This document shows, in pieces, positions 1 to 6,517 of a stretch of DNA of 32,711 nucleotides (within the stretch, counting starts at the first letter, position 1; each line of letters opens with the position of its first letter). Origin of the DNA: Actinomycetota bacterium (GTDB lineage Bacteria > Actinomycetota > Acidimicrobiia > Acidimicrobiales > JAMCQF01); the NCBI GenBank assembly GCA_023379605.1, contig JAMCQF010000050.1:1-32711 (forward strand). The letters are read 5' to 3'. A program made the translations under genes and the position numbers. Under the pieces are notes generated by a model. It worked only from the letters and a program-made list of their open reading frames with translations, did no database searches and was not told the origin of the DNA.

Positions 1-92
1 GGATCACGCCCATGAGCCCCGAGCCATGAGCCCCGCCGAGCCAGGATGAACGGTCCAATCTCATGGAAAGGGCACTAGTAGATAGCTGACCG

Positions 93-105
93 GGCGCTAA
101 GCGCC
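93..105. other. Inverted repeat in the aldehyde dehydrogenase leader
   Basis: GGCGCT-A-AGCGCC is a perfect 6+1+6 inverted repeat. It ends 21 nt before the TTG start of the aldehyde dehydrogenase and lies just upstream of its AGGAG ribosome site (117-121). It is too tight to form a hairpin, so an operator half-site pair is the more natural reading. Its role is unknown. Confidence 0.35.
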
Positions 106-126
106 ACAATCCAGACAGGAGATGCC

Positions 127-1650
127 TTGAGCACCACCCCGCTGCATTCCCCGCCTGCACCCCAGCCCGACCAGGCTCCGCCACCTTGGGCATCGCTGGC
201 GCCGTGGGCGGCACAGGTTCCCGAGTCCACCTCCGAGGAGGTGACAGCGGCTGTCGAGCGCGCCCGGGATGCCTCCATTGCCTGGGGAAACGCTAGCTTC
301 AAGGACAGGGCCCGTCACCTGAGGCATCTCCGCCATGCCCTGTCTAGACAGGCCGAGGAGATCGTCTCAGCCGTGGTGGGAGACACCGGCAAGATACCTG
401 CCGAAGCCCTATCTGGTTGGCCCGACCAGCGTTGCGAGCTGATCGCGTACTACGAGCGCCACGGCGAGCGCGCTCTGCAACCTCGCAAGGTCAACCCCGG
501 CCTCCTCATGGCTTACAAGTCTGCGGAGATCCGCTACGAACCGTTGGGGGTGGTGGGCGTGATCAGCCCTTGGAACTACCCGCTCGTGCTCTCGCTCGGA
601 CCTGTTGTGACCGCTCTTTTCGCAGGCAGCACAGTTGTCCTCAAGCCATCTGAGATAACCCCGCACGTCGGCCTTGAGGTAGGCAGGATCTTTGCTGAGC
701 TGGGTGAGGATGCTGGGAAGCACTCGGGGATACTCCAGGTTGTCACAGGTGCCGGAGCGGTGGGAGAGGCACTCGTGCGATCAGGAGTGGACAAGATCGC
801 CTTCACGGGCTCGGTCCGCTCCGGCCAGGCCGTGATGCGAGCAGCTGCCGATACCCTGACACCGGTCCTTTTGGAGCTGGGTGGGAAAGACCCAATGATC
901 GTGCTCTCCGATGCAGACTTAGAGCGCGCTGCGCACGGAGCGGTCTGGGGAGCATTCACCAATGCTGGCCAAACCTGTATGGCAGTAGAGCGAGTTTACG
1001 TCGAAGATCCAGCTTTTGACCCATTCTTAGAGCGTGTACTGGAGATCACCTCAAGGTTGCGCCAGGGTACAGGCACCGGCAGCGATCTCGGGGCTATCAC
1101 CTGGAAGCGCCAGCTGGAGGTGGTATTGCGTCACCTCGATGACGCGCTCTCCAAGGGAGCCAAGATCCTAACCGGAGGGCACAGGGTACAAGTGGGCGGG
1201 CGCGAGTCAATAGAGCCAACGGTGCTTGTGGACGTCGACCATTCCATGGCCGTGATGCGCGAGGAGACATTCGGGCCGCTCCTACCCATCATGAGGGTCC
1301 ACAGCGCCGACGAGGCACTCAAGCTGGCCAACGACTCCTCCTACGGGCTCAACTCTTCAGTTTGGGGAAAGAACCCCAGCTCCATAGAGAAGATCGTTGC
1401 GGGGCTAAAGGCAGGATCGGTGTGTGTGAACGACTGCATGATCTCCTATGCGATCCCGGGCCTTCCATTCGGCGGCATAGGACAGTCGGGGCTTGGAAGA
1501 ACCCATGGCATAGAGGGGCTCCGTGAGATGAGCCAGGTGAAGTCAGTTGCAAAGGACCGCCTTGGGCTCTCCAAGGAGCCGTACTGGATGCCACTGCCAT
1601 CGTGGAACGAGTCACTTGCCAGAGCAATCCTACGCCTACGCCACCGCTAG
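127..1650 (+). CDS. NAD(P)-dependent aldehyde dehydrogenase (ALDH superfamily)
   Basis: This soluble 507-residue enzyme is expected to oxidise an aldehyde to a carboxylate with NAD(P)+. The ALDH landmarks are all present: SPWNYP with the oxyanion Asn150, the ELGGKDP motif with general base Glu250, and NAGQTCM with catalytic Cys284. EETFGPLLP and the C-terminal PFGGIGQSGLGR segment also fit. The length is normal, with a Pro-rich N-terminal stretch of about 25 residues. The start is TTG, chosen because AGGAG (117-121) lies 5 nt upstream and no ATG precedes the conserved core. The substrate cannot be read from the sequence; the nearby acyl-CoA genes suggest medium or long aldehydes or a degradation intermediate, but that is inference. 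It converges on the next gene. Confidence 0.95.
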   Translation: MSTTPLHSPPAPQPDQAPPPWASLAPWAAQVPESTSEEVTAAVERARDASIAWGNASFKDRARHLRHLRHALSRQAEEIVSAVVGDTGKIPAEALSGWPDQRCELIAYYERHGERALQPRKVNPGLLMAYKSAEIRYEPLGVVGVISPWNYPLVLSLGPVVTALFAGSTVVLKPSEITPHVGLEVGRIFAELGEDAGKHSGILQVVTGAGAVGEALVRSGVDKIAFTGSVRSGQAVMRAAADTLTPVLLELGGKDPMIVLSDADLERAAHGAVWGAFTNAGQTCMAVERVYVEDPAFDPFLERVLEITSRLRQGTGTGSDLGAITWKRQLEVVLRHLDDALSKGAKILTGGHRVQVGGRESIEPTVLVDVDHSMAVMREETFGPLLPIMRVHSADEALKLANDSSYGLNSSVWGKNPSSIEKIVAGLKAGSVCVNDCMISYAIPGLPFGGIGQSGLGRTHGIEGLREMSQVKSVAKDRLGLSKEPYWMPLPSWNESLARAILRLRHR

Positions 1651-1705
1651 GCTGGATCCCAAAGCCGGCTGTTCCGCTGGTAGCTAGCGGTATGGAGCCC
1701 ATGGC

Positions 1706-2185
1706 TCAGAGTTTGCGATGGTCCCAGGATACTATCCGGTCCACATGTATCTTGACCACGACCCGCTTGGCGAGCATGGCCTCGATGAACGGGTGCATTT
1801 CCTCGGAATAGGTCCCGTAATACCGTTCGAATAGATTTACTCCAAGCTCCCACATGCGATCTCGATCCTCTACTATCTCGCCCCAGCCTACGAGCTCAAC
1901 CCCACGAAGCTCCTCGTATGTATCCCCATCCTCAACCAAGCAGGTCACCCTGGGATCACGCCGAATGTTCAGGGCCTTTTGAGCCTTGGCCTTTGTCTCT
2001 ACTGCCAGAGAGCCTTCCAGAAACCCATACCACATGGCTACAGCATGGATCGTCCCGTCGTGGTTCATCGTGCACATGGTCATAGGCCTTCGCTCGTGCA
2101 GGAATGCATCAACTTCTCCCGCGGACATCTTGACCACATCTCGCTGCTTTACGCCACCGGCCATAGGTCCTTTTGGCAGGCCCAT
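1706..2185 (-). CDS. PPOX-class (pyridoxamine 5'-phosphate oxidase-like) FMN/F420-binding protein
   Basis: This 159-residue protein has the split-barrel pattern of the PPOX superfamily that is abundant in actinobacteria. The N-terminal part reads as a strand with FLHERRPMTMCTMNHDG, followed by HAVAMWYGF, then KAKAQKALNIRRDPRVTCLVEDG, a basic segment of the kind that contacts the cofactor phosphate, and a GWGEIVEDRD strand. Members bind FMN or the deazaflavin F420 and reduce or sequester varied substrates; the cofactor and substrate cannot be told here. The ATG is preceded by AGGGGAG about 5 nt away, which supports this start over the ATG seven codons downstream. The gene stands alone, convergent with the aldehyde dehydrogenase and divergent from the small membrane protein. 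Confidence 0.85.
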   Translation of the reverse strand: MGLPKGPMAGGVKQRDVVKMSAGEVDAFLHERRPMTMCTMNHDGTIHAVAMWYGFLEGSLAVETKAKAQKALNIRRDPRVTCLVEDGDTYEELRGVELVGWGEIVEDRDRMWELGVNLFERYYGTYSEEMHPFIEAMLAKRVVVKIHVDRIVSWDHRKL

Positions 2186-2316
2186 GTACTCCCCTCTGTT
2201 GCAAATAGATGACCACAGCCAAGGCTAGCCAACCAGAATGCAGCGATGCTACCGGTGGGCACCCTTAGCGACTGGGCCGGCTGGGAGCTTGGGGGAGACT
2301 GCTCGCCAGGTGCTGC

Positions 2317-2322
2317 TAACGT
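2317..2322 (+). promoter_or_regulatory. Putative -10 (TAACGT) of a leaderless gene
   Basis: TAACGT lies exactly 6 nt before the ATG at 2329 and no Shine-Dalgarno sequence is present. This is the arrangement seen at leaderless actinobacterial genes. No good -35 is seen (TTGGGG at 2289-2294 is 22 nt away). Confidence 0.45.
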
Positions 2323-2328
2323 GATCAA

Positions 2329-2673
2329 ATGAGCTTTCTTATCGATCCCCCCCTGCTTGTGGGTACGGGGGCTGCCATTGAGTCAAGCGTCGACGATCCC
2401 AAGCTGGCAACCCGCCTGGAGCTAGGTGTTCTGGTCGTGTTCCTCCTCACCTCCGTGTCGCTCTATTTGAACTTGAGATGGACCGAATGGCTCTGGCGCA
2501 TGTGCGGCGCCCAGTCGGGTCGAGATTGGATGGTCAACTCGGGGGTTCTCAAGCTGGATCACGAGCACCTCTCGCCAAAGGCCCACACCGTCTCGGCTGC
2601 GATCTTTGCCACATACCCGTTGTGGATACACTTAGGGCGTAAGGCTGCCGCAGCCAGGAGAGCATGCTCCTAA
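2329..2673 (+). CDS. Small membrane protein of unknown function
   Basis: This 114-residue protein has two hydrophobic stretches: one at about residues 31-50 (LELGVLVVFLLTSVSLYLNL) and a weaker one at about 86-103. Between them lie a Trp-rich turn (RWTEWLWRMCGA) and a polar, charged loop (SGRDWMVNSGVLKLDHEH). The C-terminus is basic. I cannot assign a family or a function. The coding case rests on a coherent amphipathic and hydrophobic pattern and on a TANNNT hexamer 6 nt before the ATG. It lies between the divergent PPOX gene and the TetR gene, so membership of the TetR module is possible but not shown. Confidence 0.6.
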   Translation: MSFLIDPPLLVGTGAAIESSVDDPKLATRLELGVLVVFLLTSVSLYLNLRWTEWLWRMCGAQSGRDWMVNSGVLKLDHEHLSPKAHTVSAAIFATYPLWIHLGRKAAAARRACS

Positions 2674-2775
2674 AGCTGAAAGCCCTGAGGGTCGCCTCTG
2701 TCTGGCCTGCCGTCGCTTAGGGAAACCGTCCTGTCAAGTTGAAAGCCACTCACCCTGGAGAGGTGGCGTAGTACC

Positions 2776-2791
2776 GACTGACTTGTCAGTC
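2776..2791. promoter_or_regulatory. Palindromic operator, copy 1 (TetR autoregulation)
   Basis: GACTGAC-TT-GTCAGTC is a perfect 7+2+7 inverted repeat 29 bp before the TetR start, overlapping a -35-like TTGTCA (2783-2788). Size and position fit a TetR-family operator. A second, slightly degenerate copy lies at 3664-3679. Confidence 0.7.
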
Positions 2792-2808
2792 TGTTCATCG
2801 CCCGGTGC

Positions 2809-2814
2809 TAGGCT
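2809..2814 (+). promoter_or_regulatory. Putative -10 (TAGGCT) of the TetR gene, leaderless
   Basis: TAGGCT lies 6 nt before the ATG at 2821. TTGTCA (2783-2788) is a -35 candidate with a long 20-nt spacer, and it lies inside the palindromic operator. There is no clear Shine-Dalgarno sequence, so the transcript probably begins at or next to the ATG. Confidence 0.5.
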
Positions 2815-2820
2815 GGGGAT

Positions 2821-3669
2821 ATGCCCTCACGGCAAGCCATGGGTCCCCAACCTCCGAGAATGCTTTCACCTGCTAGGCCAGAGAGCCAGTTCGGAAAGAC
2901 CGAAGATCCTGCTCGTAGGCAAGACGAGCAGGCTTCTAGCCGCGCCGCAAAGACCCGCGAGCCACCCCGGGCGGTGAAGCGGGCCATGAACGACGAAGAC
3001 AAAGAGCACAGGCGCACGGAGATCCTAAGTGCGGCCAAGGTGGTTTTCGCCACCAAGGGGTTCCATGCCACCACAATTGCAGACATTGCCAGACAGGCAA
3101 AGCTCTCCTATGGCTCAATCTACTGGTACTTCGACTCCAAGGACGGGCTCTTCCACACGCTCATGGAGGTTGAAGGAGAGGCACTTCGCGACCACATCAA
3201 CCAAGCCCTTGCCTCCACTCCTGCATCTGCGGGACCACAGGGCCCCTTCCGCGCCGCGGTTCAGGCAACCTTTGAGTTCTTCGAGGCCGACAAGGCACTG
3301 GTCAAGCTGCTCTTTAGAGACTCCTATGCCCTGGGGGACAGGTTCGAAAAGCACCTTTTCGGCATCTATGAGGAGTTCATCTCAGATATCGAGGTCATGG
3401 TCAGATCAGGTCAGAAGGCTGGCATCATCGCCGATTACCCTCCACGCATGGTCGCCTTCGCCATCGCGGCGCTCATTGGCCAGATCGCCCACCGGCGCTT
3501 GGTGACCGACGATGGGCTGGAAGCAGGCGTTGTTGCCGAGCTCGTGGTATCGCTGCTCTTGAACGGCCTGCTCCCAAGGGACAGGACATCCTTTAGTGAT
3601 ATGTCAGCCGGCCTCACTGGAGCAGGTGTTTTCCCACGCCCCAAGGTGGGACAAGAGATCCTCGATTGA
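2821..3669 (+). CDS. TetR/AcrR-family transcriptional regulator
   Basis: This is a 282-residue DNA-binding regulator. The TetR N-terminal domain runs from about residue 64 (RRTEILSAAKVVFATKGF) through the helix-turn-helix TTIADIARQAKLSYGSIYWYF to about 110. The remainder is an all-helical ligand-binding and dimerisation domain of ordinary length. A basic, Pro-rich extension of about 55 residues precedes the HTH. ATG 2986 (MNDEDKEHRR) would give a family-typical length but has no good ribosome site, whereas ATG 2821 has a -10-like TAGGCT 6 nt upstream, so I keep the long form as a leaderless start. Matching palindromes at 2776-2791 and 3664-3679 suggest it represses itself and the following acyl-CoA operon. 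The ligand may be an acyl-CoA, by analogy with TetR repressors of fatty-acid degradation. Confidence 0.9.
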   Translation: MPSRQAMGPQPPRMLSPARPESQFGKTEDPARRQDEQASSRAAKTREPPRAVKRAMNDEDKEHRRTEILSAAKVVFATKGFHATTIADIARQAKLSYGSIYWYFDSKDGLFHTLMEVEGEALRDHINQALASTPASAGPQGPFRAAVQATFEFFEADKALVKLLFRDSYALGDRFEKHLFGIYEEFISDIEVMVRSGQKAGIIADYPPRMVAFAIAALIGQIAHRRLVTDDGLEAGVVAELVVSLLLNGLLPRDRTSFSDMSAGLTGAGVFPRPKVGQEILD

Positions 3670-3679
3670 TAGATCAGTC
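3664..3679. promoter_or_regulatory. Palindromic operator, copy 2 (on the thiolase-like operon promoter)
   Basis: GATTGAT-AG-ATCAGTC matches copy 1 (GACTGAC-TT-GTCAGTC) at 11 of 16 positions; both spacer bases and three transition sites (C/T, C/T, G/A) differ, and the arms still pair with one mismatch. It overlaps the TetR stop codon and contains most of the -35 TTGATA (3666-3671). Confidence 0.6.
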
Positions 3680-3694
3680 AGTAGCAGTTAACCT
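3666..3694 (+). promoter_or_regulatory. Sigma-70-type promoter of the thiolase-like/enoyl-CoA hydratase operon
   Basis: TTGATA (3666-3671), a 17-nt spacer and TAACCT (3689-3694) form a good housekeeping promoter, 5 of 6 at -35 with the ideal spacing. The -10 ends 6 nt before the ATG at 3701, which lacks a Shine-Dalgarno sequence, so the mRNA is probably leaderless. The -35 is buried in operator copy 2. Confidence 0.65.
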
Positions 3695-3700
3695 CTTGGG

Positions 3701-5203
3701 ATGGGCGACGAAGAAAGAATCCCCGTGATTCTTGCAACCGGGCAGGCAATTGAACGCGACAGCTTGGTGACCGCTTTGGACATGGCCGAGAGAGCCTCCT
3801 CCGCAGCCCTTTCCACCCTGGGCTCCATCAGTTTCTCAATTGAGCAGGTGTCGGTCGTGAACATCCTCTCTCCAGGCGGCCCAGCGCCGGCCTCTGCTCT
3901 GGCTAAGCGGCTCGGCCTCTCCCCCACCAGATGCGAGGTCACAACCATAGGGGGCAACTCCCCCCAGTGGTTGGTCAATCGTGCGGCCTCGGCAATAGCC
4001 TCAGGGCGCCTTGGCGCTGCTCTTATCGCTGGGGGCGAGGCTATGCGCTCGCTCAAAGCTGGCGGTAGCCGCACCGGAGCGCCGGATTCCTGGGATGGCA
4101 AGGATCCTGTCGTAGGCGAGGATCGTCCCGGGGTGGGAGCGGCCGAGAGCGCGATCGGTCTTATGCTGCCAGCCCACATCTACCCTATGTTCGAGAGCGC
4201 TCTCGCAGCTCGGGCTGGAAGGGACTTCCAGGCCCAGCGCGATCGCATTGGTGCTCTGCTGTCGCCATTTAGCGAAGTGGCAGCGAAGAATGCCTTCGCC
4301 TGGTTCCCCACCGCTCGCTCTGCTCATGAGATCGCAGAGCCATCGCCTTCGAATCGCTTAGTGGCTGAGCCGTACACAAAGCTCATGTCCGCCTTTCTTG
4401 GAAGCGATCATGGAGCTGCGGTGCTCGTCACCTCACTTGCTGCAGCCAGAAGAGCGCGCGCCAGCTCCCAAGCGGTCTTTGTGTGGTCGGGTGCGGATGC
4501 AACCGACGTCTGGGACCCCTCAGCAAGGCCAGATCCAGCCATGTCGCCCGCAATCGCAGCGGCAGGCCAAGCGGCCTTGGAGGCTGGCGGGATCGCAGTT
4601 GACGACGTAGGGATCTTCGACCTCTACTCCTGCTTTCCCTCTGCCATCGAGCTAGCCATGGAAGCTCTGGGCATTGACTACACAGATGACCGGCCGCTCA
4701 CGGTGACTGGAGGGCTTGCCTACTTTGGGGGTCCAGGCAACAACTACACCACGCACGCCATTGCCTCTATGGCAGGGGCAATCTTAAACGGCACTGGGTC
4801 CTCACAGAATCACCTCGGAGGCGGGAACCTCGGGTTGGTCTCTGCTCTGGGCTGGTATGCGACAAAGCACTCCATAGGCATATACGGCGACAAGCCTCCG
4901 CCGGAGGGCTTTCGCATGGGGGACACCCGCAAGGCTCAGCTTGCAATTGACAGCTCTGCGGTGAACGTGCTTCCCGGCTTTGACGAGGGTACTTTTGAGC
5001 AGGCGACAGTTGTGGCATCGACGGTGGTCTACAACAGGGATGGGCTGGCTCAGGCAGCTCCTGTGATCGCCAGGACCGATAGCGGCTGCCATGTGGTTGC
5101 CAGGGCAGCACCTGACGAGCTCGCTGCCATGCCAGGCCGCAATCTCGTAGGAACCAGGCTGTGGCTTTCGGGACGCCCGCCGGAGTACCGTCTCGCACAG
5201 TGA
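3701..5203 (+). CDS. Thiolase-like protein type 1 (TLP1-like, SCP2-thiolase relative)
   Basis: This 500-residue thiolase-fold protein has an extra C-terminal domain (about residues 415-495) of the kind found in mycobacterial TLP1. Canonical catalytic residues are altered. The N-terminal Cys-x-Ser-Gly nucleophile loop reads IGGNSPQ (G84-Q89). The usual GHP motif reads GGP within YFGGPGNN. The C-terminal Cys motif is replaced by NHLGGGNLG (His371). A Cys is kept in DLYSCFPSA (Cys311), and His352 lies in NNYTTHAIA. It therefore probably does not perform ordinary thiolytic cleavage; acyl-CoA binding, or another C-C lyase role as in thiolase-fold aldolases, is possible. It heads an operon with the enoyl-CoA hydratase and is probably controlled by the upstream TetR regulator. 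Confidence 0.85.
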   Translation: MGDEERIPVILATGQAIERDSLVTALDMAERASSAALSTLGSISFSIEQVSVVNILSPGGPAPASALAKRLGLSPTRCEVTTIGGNSPQWLVNRAASAIASGRLGAALIAGGEAMRSLKAGGSRTGAPDSWDGKDPVVGEDRPGVGAAESAIGLMLPAHIYPMFESALAARAGRDFQAQRDRIGALLSPFSEVAAKNAFAWFPTARSAHEIAEPSPSNRLVAEPYTKLMSAFLGSDHGAAVLVTSLAAARRARASSQAVFVWSGADATDVWDPSARPDPAMSPAIAAAGQAALEAGGIAVDDVGIFDLYSCFPSAIELAMEALGIDYTDDRPLTVTGGLAYFGGPGNNYTTHAIASMAGAILNGTGSSQNHLGGGNLGLVSALGWYATKHSIGIYGDKPPPEGFRMGDTRKAQLAIDSSAVNVLPGFDEGTFEQATVVASTVVYNRDGLAQAAPVIARTDSGCHVVARAAPDELAAMPGRNLVGTRLWLSGRPPEYRLAQ

Positions 5204-5208
5204 TCGCC

Positions 5209-5230
5209 GGTTGGGGCCACAGACCCAACC
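5209..5230. other. Stem-loop between the thiolase-like and hydratase genes
   Basis: GGTTGGG and CCCAACC form a perfect 7-bp stem around an 8-nt loop. It begins 5 nt after the TLP1 stop and ends 10 nt before the AGGAGG ribosome site of the hydratase. There is no U-tract, so it is more likely an mRNA-processing or stability element than a terminator. Confidence 0.45.
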
Positions 5231-5254
5231 AACCTTACCAAGGAGGTCTCCAAC

Positions 5255-6022
5255 ATGTCAGTAGAGCGGGCACGCCACGGCAAGACAGAGGTCTTGACAA
5301 TCAACCGGCCCGAAGCGCGCAACGCAATAGACGGGGCCACATCTCTGGCGCTTTCCAAGGCATTCGACGATCTGGAGCATGACCGCGACGTCTGGGCGGT
5401 CATCCTTACAGGAGCTGGGAGCAAAGCCTTCTCCGCCGGCATGGACTTGAAGGCTTTCGCCAGCGGTGAGGTGGGATCGATCGCCGGGGCAAAGGGGGGC
5501 TTTGCCGGCATAACCCAGAGAGACTTTCCCAAGCCGCTCATCGCCGCTGTCAATGGCTCAGCACTGGCGGGAGGATGCGAGATCATGCTCAGCTGCGATC
5601 TCGTGGTGGCAGCTGAGCATGCAACCTTTGGAATCCCAGAGGTGAAGCGTGGGCTCATAGCGGGTGCAGGTGGGCTCATCAGGCTCCCCAAGCGCCTCCC
5701 GTTGCCAATTGCCCTGGAGCTGGCCCTCACCGGCGACCCGATAGACGCATCCAGGGCCTTGGCTCTGGGGCTTGTGAACAAGGTCGTTCCCGCAGACCAA
5801 GTGCTACAGGAGGCTCTGGTCTTGGCCGAGCGCATCTGCGAGAACGCCCCACTGGCAGTCAGGGCCTCCAAGCGGGTCGTGACAAAAGCAGCTGGAAGCG
5901 CCGAGGAGGACGGGTGGAAGCTCAATGCAGCAGCGGTGAACGAGGTCTTCTCCTCTCCAGATGCCATGGAGGGACCCGTAGCCTTTGCGGAGAAGCGCAA
6001 GCCCAACTGGACCGGAGTTTGA
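5255..6022 (+). CDS. Enoyl-CoA hydratase/isomerase (crotonase family)
   Basis: This 255-residue crotonase-fold enzyme has the usual length. It carries the CoA/oxyanion loop GSKAFSAGMDLKAF at about residues 55-68, and LAGGCEIMLSCDLVVAAEHATFGIPEV with both hydratase glutamates present (Glu109 in GGCE, Glu129 in IPEV). With both residues, syn-addition of water to a 2-enoyl-CoA is the expected reaction, in beta-oxidation or a related acid-degradation route. The ATG is set by a strong AGGAGG (5241-5246) 8 nt upstream. It follows the TLP1 gene after 51 nt with a stem-loop between them, so the two are probably cotranscribed under TetR control. The chain length of its substrate is unknown. Confidence 0.93.
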   Translation: MSVERARHGKTEVLTINRPEARNAIDGATSLALSKAFDDLEHDRDVWAVILTGAGSKAFSAGMDLKAFASGEVGSIAGAKGGFAGITQRDFPKPLIAAVNGSALAGGCEIMLSCDLVVAAEHATFGIPEVKRGLIAGAGGLIRLPKRLPLPIALELALTGDPIDASRALALGLVNKVVPADQVLQEALVLAERICENAPLAVRASKRVVTKAAGSAEEDGWKLNAAAVNEVFSSPDAMEGPVAFAEKRKPNWTGV

Positions 6023-6166
6023 ACGCGCCCATTCCAAGGCCACTTTAGGCAGCGTTCTCCCAAGCCCACATCCCGATTCCCGCCCGCTCCGAAGAAGCTC
6101 TAACCTATGGTGTAAACCTGGTACTGGTCTCCACCCTCACCAAGGTCCATAGCAAAGGAGTCCCAA

Positions 6167-6394
6167 GTGCATCCCTTCATTGTCGCTGACATAGCCTCCG
6201 AGCCGGTCATCTTGATCGTCTTGTTCGTGATCGTTCTGGTCTTTGGAGCAGGCCAGCTGCCCAAGCTCGCTCGCTCGCTCGGCTCGGCCTCTCACGAGTT
6301 CCGCAAAGGCCAAGAAGAGGGCGCCAAGGGTCTCGAGGGTACCCAAGACGACTCCAAGAACGCTGATAACGGCGGTCGCAGCTCCTCGAGCTGA
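6167..6394 (+). CDS. tatA: Sec-independent protein translocase subunit TatA
   Basis: This 75-residue TatA/E-type subunit forms the channel-building component of the twin-arginine translocase, which exports folded proteins. A short periplasmic N-terminus leads into one membrane helix (about residues 12-27, EPVILIVLFVIVLVFG). The hallmark FGxxxLP hinge (FGAGQLPKLARSLG) and an amphipathic helix (SASHEFRKGQEEG) come next, followed by a polar acidic tail. The start is GTG, set by AAGGAG (6155-6160) 6 nt upstream. It is monocistronic, with tatB/tatC elsewhere. QcrA in this window has a twin-arginine motif and is a plausible client. Confidence 0.93.
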   Translation: MHPFIVADIASEPVILIVLFVIVLVFGAGQLPKLARSLGSASHEFRKGQEEGAKGLEGTQDDSKNADNGGRSSSS

Positions 6395-6480
6395 GCCCTG
6401 AATTGGGGGCTGTTCCTCTATAATCTTAGATCTCTGCAAGCCGTCATGGGCCTGAGAATTACCGGGCGTGCTTTAACAGA

Positions 6481-6511
6481 TTGCCTTAGCGCCTTAGCGC
6501 ACTGATAGCGT
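6481..6511 (+). promoter_or_regulatory. Putative leaderless promoter of the MBL-fold gene
   Basis: TTGCCT (6481-6486), a 19-nt spacer and TAGCGT (6506-6511) end 6 nt before the ATG at 6518, which has no Shine-Dalgarno sequence. A tandem octamer GCCTTAGC-GCCTTAGC (6483-6498) fills much of the spacer; it may be a protein-binding site or chance. Confidence 0.45.
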
Positions 6512-6517
6512 CATCGC

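Noticed and set aside
10-35. 12-bp direct repeat CCATGAGCCCCG at the window start
   Set aside because: Two short copies in a region whose upstream context is missing; too little to assign a role.
1672-1707. Short inverted repeats after the aldehyde dehydrogenase (e.g. GAGCC-CAT-GGCTC)
   Set aside because: Stems are 5 bp without a T-rich tail and overlap the PPOX gene end; not convincing terminators.
2673-2747. Near-repeat AAGCTGAAAGCC / AAGTTGAAAGCC before the TetR gene
   Set aside because: Only 12 bp with one mismatch and no symmetry; probably chance, and unlike the palindromic operators nearby.
6394-6424. Perfect TATAAT at 6419-6424 and an AGCCC/GGGCT hairpin after tatA
   Set aside because: TATAAT has no -35 at 16-19 nt (TTGGGG is 10 nt away), and the next gene has a better-placed -10 just before its ATG. 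The hairpin is only 5 bp and lacks a U-tract, so neither is called.
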